From the IMG/VR virus record IMGVR_UViG_3300042691_023936, positions 22,314-86,313 of that record: DNA of 64,000 nucleotides. One strand, given 5' to 3'. A program made the translations under genes and the position numbers. Positions 59,633-64,000 of the stretch are shown here, in pieces; positions within the stretch are counted from its first letter, which is position 1; the number at the start of each line of letters is the position of its first letter. This DNA is from a virus. The notes under the pieces were generated by a model. That model had not been told where the DNA came from and searched no databases. It worked only from the letters and a program-made list of their open reading frames with translations.

Positions 59633-60026
59633 AGAATTTACCCCTTACGAACAAGCATTAGCTTTAAAAGCAATTGGATTCAATGAACCTTGTTTAAAAT
59701 ATTGGAATGGTATTGGAGAATATTTTGACCAAAAAGATTGGTTTAATTGGAATCAATCTGAAAAGTTTGTTTCTATTCCTCTATACCAACAAGCATTTAG
59801 ATGGTTTAGAGAGAAGTATAATATTCAAGGTTATATCTATTCAAGTACTGTCAGAGGTAATTCGGAAAAAACTAAACAGTTTACAGGGTACATTTGGAAT
59901 ATAAATGGTATTGATATGCCTTTTATTTCTACAGATGCTAGAGATGAATTACATGATACATACGAAGAAGCAGAACTCTATTGTCTTAGAAAATTAATTG
60001 AAATAGTAAAAACAAAAATAAGATGA
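59622..60026 (+). CDS. Hypothetical protein, 134 aa
   Basis: A soluble protein common in phages of Bacteroidota: EFTPYEQALALKAIGFNEPC, QAFRWFREKYNIQGYIY and a helical end (EEAELYCLRKLIEIV). The pattern resembles small nucleic-acid-binding phage proteins of unknown function. It overlaps both neighbours by a few bases. Confidence 0.6.
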   Translation: MINKEFTPYEQALALKAIGFNEPCLKYWNGIGEYFDQKDWFNWNQSEKFVSIPLYQQAFRWFREKYNIQGYIYSSTVRGNSEKTKQFTGYIWNINGIDMPFISTDARDELHDTYEEAELYCLRKLIEIVKTKIR

Positions 60027-60457
60027 AACAAAGAATATATTTAGATGATATCAGAACACCGATCAACCCAAACAACGAATGGGTAGATGGTATTCCAAAT
60101 TGGATTGTAGTAAGAAGCTATGATGAGTTCGTAACCAAAGTAAATGAAATTGGTTTAGATAACATTGAGTTTATTTCTCTCGACCATGACTTAGGTGACA
60201 GCGCTATGAAAGAATGGCATACAAATGTATATCATAACTATAAATTAGATTACAATAACATAACTGAAAAAACAGGTTATGATTGTGCTAAATGGTTAGT
60301 TGAACAATGGTTAGATGGTAAACCAGTAGTTGATGTTTATACGCATTCAGCGAATGCTATCGGAAGTGCTAATATTATGGGTCTTATTAATAATTACAGG
60401 CATATTAACAAATTGCCACAAAATTGTGTTAGAGTACAAATTGAACATACAGTATGA
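60023..60457 (+). CDS. cREC domain, cyclic-phosphate processing
   Basis: A 144-residue receiver-like protein of the cyclic-phosphate processing (cREC) family: RIYLDDIRTP at the start, FISLDHDLGD, and THSANAIGSANIMGLI near the end. The family is predicted to act on 2',3'-cyclic phosphates in RNA repair. It lies in the same part of the genome as a HAD protein and two phosphoesterases. It overlaps neighbours by 4 bases on each side. Confidence 0.72.
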   Translation: MKQRIYLDDIRTPINPNNEWVDGIPNWIVVRSYDEFVTKVNEIGLDNIEFISLDHDLGDSAMKEWHTNVYHNYKLDYNNITEKTGYDCAKWLVEQWLDGKPVVDVYTHSANAIGSANIMGLINNYRHINKLPQNCVRVQIEHTV

Positions 60458-60717
60458 TTTTAAGAAATAAATTATTGCAAGCACTAACATTAGTGCTAAT
60501 AGTTATGGTAGCGGCTATGGTAATCTTTAAAATAGCTGATATGTTACCTGATCACCAAGTTAAAATAACTTATAGTGTAGGTGGTGCACAACGCGTTTAT
60601 ATTGTAAAATCTAGTTCAGTATCACATAAAACTAATAGTGAGTGTATTACATTTACAGATGATAATGGATGTAGTCATACAGTATGCGGAACATTTGAAA
60701 CAGAAATAATAAAATAA
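60454..60717 (+). CDS. Small membrane protein, 87 aa
   Basis: One N-terminal membrane segment (LLQALTLVLIVMVAAMVIFKI) then a small extracytoplasmic domain with a Cys pair (SECITFTDDNGCSHTVCG). It may be disulphide-bonded. Function unknown. Confidence 0.6.
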   Translation: MILRNKLLQALTLVLIVMVAAMVIFKIADMLPDHQVKITYSVGGAQRVYIVKSSSVSHKTNSECITFTDDNGCSHTVCGTFETEIIK

Positions 60718-60727
60718 AAGAATTAAT

Positions 60728-60889
60728 ATGAAAAAAACAGTTATAGATCTTTGCGTAACATTAATAGTCATTGGTAATATGACATACGCCTTACAATGTT
60801 TTAGTATACTTACATTACCGTTATGGATATATACCCTTCCATATGCATTGTTTTTACTTTCATTATTATTTTTTTACATAAAAAAGTAA
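60728..60889 (+). CDS. Small membrane protein, 53 aa
   Basis: A short protein starting MKKTVIDLCVTLIVIGNMTY with at least two hydrophobic segments (the second ending LFLLSLLFFYIKK). It may be a holin-type or antiholin peptide given the glucosaminidase that follows. Confidence 0.5.
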   Translation: MKKTVIDLCVTLIVIGNMTYALQCFSILTLPLWIYTLPYALFLLSLLFFYIKK

Positions 60890-60905
60890 TTATTATATCT
60901 AAAAA

Positions 60906-60937
60906 TAGGGATTGTCAAAATTACTTTATTATCTTTA
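60906..60937 (+). promoter_or_regulatory. Boxed promoter of the glucosaminidase
   Basis: TAGGG (60906, a weak TTTGG), GTCAA (60914) and TATCTTTA (60930-60937). The downstream leader repeats that of the first gene (38-66) almost exactly, including the CTTTAT/ATAAAG inverted repeat. Confidence 0.65.
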
Positions 60938-60952
60938 TAAAAAATAAAGGTT

Positions 60953-61540
60953 ATGAAAAATATTTTTAAAATTGATCCAAAAACACTTGAACTAAAACCA
61001 TTTAATGTTGTTAAAAAAATATTAATAACAGCAACAATAATATCAACTATCCTGAGTTCAGTATTCTTATACTCAGGATATAAGTTAGGTAAAAGTACTT
61101 TAATTAGTCTTTCAGAAGAAGAAAAATTAATTATTATTCAAGAACGTAATAAATTTTCAGAAGAAAAATTAATTGAGAAATTAAAAGAATTAAACATTAA
61201 ATTTCCTCATATAGTATTTGCTCAATCAAAACTTGAAACAGGTAATTTTACAAGTAAAATATTTCGAGAAGGAAATAATTTATTTGGTATGCGTGAAGCT
61301 AAACAACGAATAACAACTGCTAAAGGTACTGAAAATAATCATGCCTTTTATAATACATGGTATGAATCAGTTTTAGATTATTCCTTCTATCAATGTAAAT
61401 ATTTATCAAACATTACAACTGAGGAATTATATTTTGATTATTTATCTCAATCATATGCTGAAAATATTAACTATGTTAGTATATTAAAAAATATGATTAA
61501 TAAAGAAAATTTAAAAGCTAAATTTAGTTTATCAAAATAA
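60953..61540 (+). CDS. Membrane-anchored glucosaminidase (lysin)
   Basis: A 195-residue protein with an N-terminal signal-anchor (KKILITATIISTILSSVFLYSGY, about 21-43) and a glucosaminidase domain at 70-190. FAQSKLETGNFTSKIF has the catalytic Glu95 and EGNNLFGMR is a family segment. It would cut the glycan strands of peptidoglycan. A signal-anchor layout suggests release or activation at the membrane, as with SAR endolysins. No other endolysin was seen in the window. Confidence 0.82.
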   Translation: MKNIFKIDPKTLELKPFNVVKKILITATIISTILSSVFLYSGYKLGKSTLISLSEEEKLIIIQERNKFSEEKLIEKLKELNIKFPHIVFAQSKLETGNFTSKIFREGNNLFGMREAKQRITTAKGTENNHAFYNTWYESVLDYSFYQCKYLSNITTEELYFDYLSQSYAENINYVSILKNMINKENLKAKFSLSK

Positions 61541-61554
61541 AAATATTATATTTA
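61523..61554 (+). promoter_or_regulatory. Boxed promoter before 61575 gene
   Basis: TTTAG (61523), ATCAA (61531) and TATATTTA (61547-61554), very like the clamp promoter at 24623. It overlaps the end of the glucosaminidase gene. Confidence 0.6.
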
Positions 61555-61574
61555 CAAAATTAAAATAAAATAAT

Positions 61575-61901
61575 ATGAGTGGAGGATACTTTGATTATAA
61601 ACAATGGCACATCCAACAAATTGCTGAGGATGTAGAAACTATTATTGAGAAAAATGGTAGGAAAAAAACAAATGAAGAAATCAAAAATGAAGGAAGGTAT
61701 GACCCTGATTGGTATAAAAAATACCCTGAAGATCTCTATCATTATCAATACCCAGATGAAGTAATTGAAAAATTTAAGGAAGGTTTAGTTATACTTAAAG
61801 AAGCAGCTATATACGCTCAACGTATTGACTGGTTATTATCGGGTGATGATGGTGAGGAATCATTCCATAGACGACTAAAAGAAGATTTGGATAAAATATG
61901 A
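61575..61901 (+). CDS. Hypothetical protein, 108 aa (MSGGYFDY)
   Basis: A hydrophilic protein with the start MSGGYFDYKQWHIQQIAED, a recurrent hypothetical family in large phages. Tyr/Asp/Lys-rich middle, helical end. It overlaps the HAD gene by 4 bases. No known function. Confidence 0.62.
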   Translation: MSGGYFDYKQWHIQQIAEDVETIIEKNGRKKTNEEIKNEGRYDPDWYKKYPEDLYHYQYPDEVIEKFKEGLVILKEAAIYAQRIDWLLSGDDGEESFHRRLKEDLDKI

Positions 61902-62503
61902 GTAAAAATTTAAAAATAATATTTTTGGATAACGATGGAGTAATATGCCTATCCAATAATTGGGGCAGTCGTGTTAAAAAACGAAATAGTTGGAGCGGTT
62001 TGAAACTTTCAATGAGTTCAAGAGAAATACCTGTTGAATATCGTTTCGATAACTTTGATGAAAAAGCTATCAAAGTATTAAATGAAATCTTAAAAGAAAC
62101 TGGAGCAGAAATAGTAGTTAGTTCTGATTGGAGACATCATGCAACATTAGAAGAGTTAGGAGAATATTACTTATCTCAAGGAATAATAAAAGCACCTATC
62201 TCTGTTACTTCCGTAACTAGTGATATTAATCCAGAGCTTTGGAAAGTATTAAGACACAGAGCTGATTTAGAATTAGAACGTTCTATTGAAATATTGAATT
62301 GGCTAGATAAGCACCCAGAAGTAACGAATTGGGTTGCTGTTGATGATTTAAATATGTCTGTTAAGTATTTATCTGATCGTTTTACTCATAAAGATGGATT
62401 AGATGAAAAGCCGGGCTTAACTAACTTCGTTCATACAGTAAAATCTAATGAAGGGATAAAGCAAAGTGGTATTAAAGAAAAAATAATAAAGTATTTGATA
62501 TGA
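61898..62503 (+). CDS. HAD-like phosphatase, RNA-repair type
   Basis: A 201-residue HAD protein of the type fused in predicted RNA-repair proteins: IIFLDNDGVICLSN (catalytic Asp-x-Asp), AEIVVSSDWRHHATLEEL, and WVAVDDLNM (metal Asp). It would remove phosphates from nucleic-acid or nucleotide ends. It joins cREC and metallophosphoesterases in this segment. Confidence 0.75.
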   Translation: MSKNLKIIFLDNDGVICLSNNWGSRVKKRNSWSGLKLSMSSREIPVEYRFDNFDEKAIKVLNEILKETGAEIVVSSDWRHHATLEELGEYYLSQGIIKAPISVTSVTSDINPELWKVLRHRADLELERSIEILNWLDKHPEVTNWVAVDDLNMSVKYLSDRFTHKDGLDEKPGLTNFVHTVKSNEGIKQSGIKEKIIKYLI

Positions 62504-62539
62504 AAACAATAACGCAACAAATACAAATAAAAAAATAAC

Positions 62540-62713
62540 ATGAAAGAAACACATATCGCATTATTACAATTATCGTTTGGCAATGATATACTTAAAACAA
62601 TTGATTATATTAAAGAAGCTGGAGTAGAAACGATTATACTTTCTTCTGGAGAAGAAGTGGCTTCGGATAAATTTTGCAATAACATTAAAGAGTATTATAA
62701 TTTAACACACTAA
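62540..62713 (+). CDS. Hypothetical protein, 57 aa
   Basis: A small soluble protein starting MKETHIALLQLSFGNDIL, with a Gly-Glu-Glu pattern (LSSGEEVASDKF) in the second half. Its reading frame fills the gap between HAD and the membrane protein. Unknown function. Confidence 0.5.
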   Translation: MKETHIALLQLSFGNDILKTIDYIKEAGVETIILSSGEEVASDKFCNNIKEYYNLTH

Positions 62714-62725
62714 AACAAAACAAAC

Positions 62726-63208
62726 ATGAATTTAAAATTAAACAGTTGGTATGTATGGTTATGGGATTATACATATTCAGAAAGAGTTCCAAACAATCTT
62801 TGTCCTTTATTTTGGAAATTAGTAGTAGCAGTATTATTATTTATTCCAAATGTTATTTTTAGAATACCTACAGTAATAGTTAATTTATTTTATAGTAAAG
62901 GAAATAAAATAATTGAAGGTAGAACAGGTATAGGTATATTAATTTATATGTTTTTAATTGCTTCTGTATTTGTATTATATTCTATATATAACTATTTATT
63001 ATGGTTATTTGAAGCTTATAGTTATGATAAAGACTGTGCTACTTTTGGAGGGATTGGTTTATGTGTAGCTTTATTCTTTCTTATTAGATATTATTGGTTA
63101 AAGAAAGATGTAGGATATGCTATTAAAGAAACAACAACAGATAATATAATAGTAAATTATGCTTCATCTTGGTATAACAAACATTGCCCTAAAATAAATT
63201 GGAAATAA
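62726..63208 (+). CDS. Membrane protein, 160 aa
   Basis: Three hydrophobic segments: FWKLVVAVLLFIPNVIF, GILIYMFLIASVFVLYSIY and FGGIGLCVALFFLIRYY, with a cytoplasmic or periplasmic C-terminal part. Similar membrane proteins of large phages have no assigned role. Confidence 0.65.
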   Translation: MNLKLNSWYVWLWDYTYSERVPNNLCPLFWKLVVAVLLFIPNVIFRIPTVIVNLFYSKGNKIIEGRTGIGILIYMFLIASVFVLYSIYNYLLWLFEAYSYDKDCATFGGIGLCVALFFLIRYYWLKKDVGYAIKETTTDNIIVNYASSWYNKHCPKINWK

Positions 63209-63213
63209 ATAAC

Positions 63214-63438
63214 ATGAAAGGATTATTAAATAATAATGAAACATCGTTTGTTAATCCTGAACAAAAACAAACAGCAGTTGAATGGTTACATGAAATTGCA
63301 AAACAAAGAGAACCTGATAAGTTTGATTGGCAACAAGCCAAAGCAATGGAGAAAGAACAGATAATCAAAGCTATTGACTATTGTAGAGATAAATACATTG
63401 ATTCGGAAAATTACTACAACGAAACCTATGGAAAATAA
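63214..63438 (+). CDS. Hypothetical protein, 74 aa, YYNET end
   Basis: A helical soluble protein ending DSENYYNETYGK. The start at 63214 is preferred because an in-frame ATG at 63199 lies in the preceding gene. The next gene ends RSEDYYNETFEK, so the two share a C-terminal motif. Overlaps the next gene by 11 bases. Confidence 0.6.
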   Translation: MKGLLNNNETSFVNPEQKQTAVEWLHEIAKQREPDKFDWQQAKAMEKEQIIKAIDYCRDKYIDSENYYNETYGK

Positions 63439-63688
63439 AATAACAGCAATGCAACAACTACTTACTCAACTAAAAGACGAAAGAGCAAAACTTCCAATAC
63501 TTATTGAATGGGATAGATGTTATCAAGCTATTGAGATGGTAATACAAAATACTTATTTACCAATCGAGAAGAAGCAAATAATGTGTGCTTATGTTGAAGG
63601 ATGTAGTGATTCTATTTTAGACGAATCAACAGATAAAACACGGTCAGAAGATTATTATAATGAAACATTTGAAAAAGAAGTAAGATGA
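63428..63688 (+). CDS. Hypothetical protein, 86 aa, YYNET end
   Basis: A helical acidic protein with two Cys (RCYQAIEMV and VEGCSDS), ending SEDYYNETFEKEVR. The start at 63428 (ATGGAAAAT) lies inside the preceding gene and is favoured over an upstream ATG at 63374. Related at the C-terminus to its neighbour. It overlaps the next gene by 4 bases. Confidence 0.6.
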   Translation: MENKITAMQQLLTQLKDERAKLPILIEWDRCYQAIEMVIQNTYLPIEKKQIMCAYVEGCSDSILDESTDKTRSEDYYNETFEKEVR

Positions 63689-64000
63689 AGAGAAATGAAT
63701 TAAGAATTGGTAATTTAGTTGATTTAGGTAATAGAATTGCTAAAATTATTGAAATAAGTAATTTATCTTGTGTAGTTGTTGATTTAGAAGAAACACAAGA
63801 TACAATAGAGGATTATGAACGAACAAAACCAATACCATTAACCGAAGAGTGGTTGTATAAATTTGGGTTTAAGGATATAGATAAAGGTGATCATGATTAT
63901 AATACATATACCGATTCAAACCACGACTACTATTTACAAATTGATGTTAGGAAAAAAGATGGTAAATATAGTATTTTAGATAATTCTTTTGATGATTTAA
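63685..64000 (+). CDS. Hypothetical protein, cut by the window end
   Basis: An open frame of 105 residues reaching the end of the window with no stop. MKRNELRIGNLVDLGNRI and IPLTEEWLYKFGF are typical of a recurrent short protein in Bacteroidota phages. The C-terminus is out of view. Function unknown. Confidence 0.7.
   Translation, partial: MKRNELRIGNLVDLGNRIAKIIEISNLSCVVVDLEETQDTIEDYERTKPIPLTEEWLYKFGFKDIDKGDHDYNTYTDSNHDYYLQIDVRKKDGKYSILDNSFDDL

Noticed and set aside
62501-62539. 12-residue frame MKTITQQIQIKK
   Set aside because: Too short, and the region is A-rich leader sequence for the next gene.

Overview
The window looks like a piece of a large, lytic, T4-related bacteriophage genome whose host is a member of the Bacteroidota, probably a flavobacterium. 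The DNA is strongly AT-rich. All convincing genes lie on the + strand with 1-20 base overlaps or very short gaps. The replication proteins are T4-type: gp32, UvsX, RNase H-like nuclease, gp41 helicase, PolB gp43, clamp gp45, clamp loader gp44 and a probable gp62. The host assignment rests on promoter-like TAnnTTTA elements resembling the Bacteroidota -7 box, A-rich start regions with few Shine-Dalgarno sequences, and families common in Bacteroidota (DUF5522-like, DUF4494-like, lipoproteins). No tRNA, IS element, integrase or CRISPR array was seen.

Layout. 0-9.5 kb: a PolA-like protein, gp32, UvsX, FEN/RNase H, gp41 helicase, thioredoxin and a class II (B12) ribonucleotide reductase, followed by a GIY-YIG homing endonuclease. 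10-13 kb: an ADP-ribosyltransferase-like protein with a possible capsid-targeting N-terminus, and a fibre/adhesin with fifteen 14-residue SHAEG repeats. 13-20.5 kb: a full 7-deazaguanine route (DpdA-like transglycosylase, QueC, QueD, QueE, FolE), with HPRT and a dCTP deaminase-like protein. 21-31.9 kb: second fibre, PolB, clamp, GroES and GroEL, clamp loader, MazG-like protein and a Cas4/RecB-like nuclease. 32-50.6 kb: a long sugar and glycan locus with at least six glycosyltransferases, two methyltransferase domains, a B12 radical SAM enzyme, split TPP enzyme subunits, a ColD/RfbH-like PLP enzyme, an RmlC-like epimerase, an HldE-type kinase, MTA/SAH nucleosidase and APRT. It is interrupted by homing endonucleases, one of which splits a glycosyltransferase gene. 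50.6-64 kb: small accessory genes, a ClpP-like protease, a candidate structured RNA, a lysis-type cassette, two metallophosphoesterases, a cREC-like protein, a HAD protein and a membrane-anchored glucosaminidase.

How it works together. The deazaguanine enzymes would make preQ0 from GTP and insert it into phage DNA, which is expected to block host restriction. The sugar locus most likely decorates phage DNA, virion or host surface. MTA/SAH nucleosidase plus APRT could recycle the adenine-containing by-products of its SAM-dependent enzymes. Two promoter classes can be read directly: one with a TTTGG/GTC(A)A box 16-24 bases upstream of TATnTTTA, mostly before replication and modification genes, and one with a bare TATATTTAT element before fibre, holin-like and homing endonuclease genes. 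They may be the early/middle and late classes.
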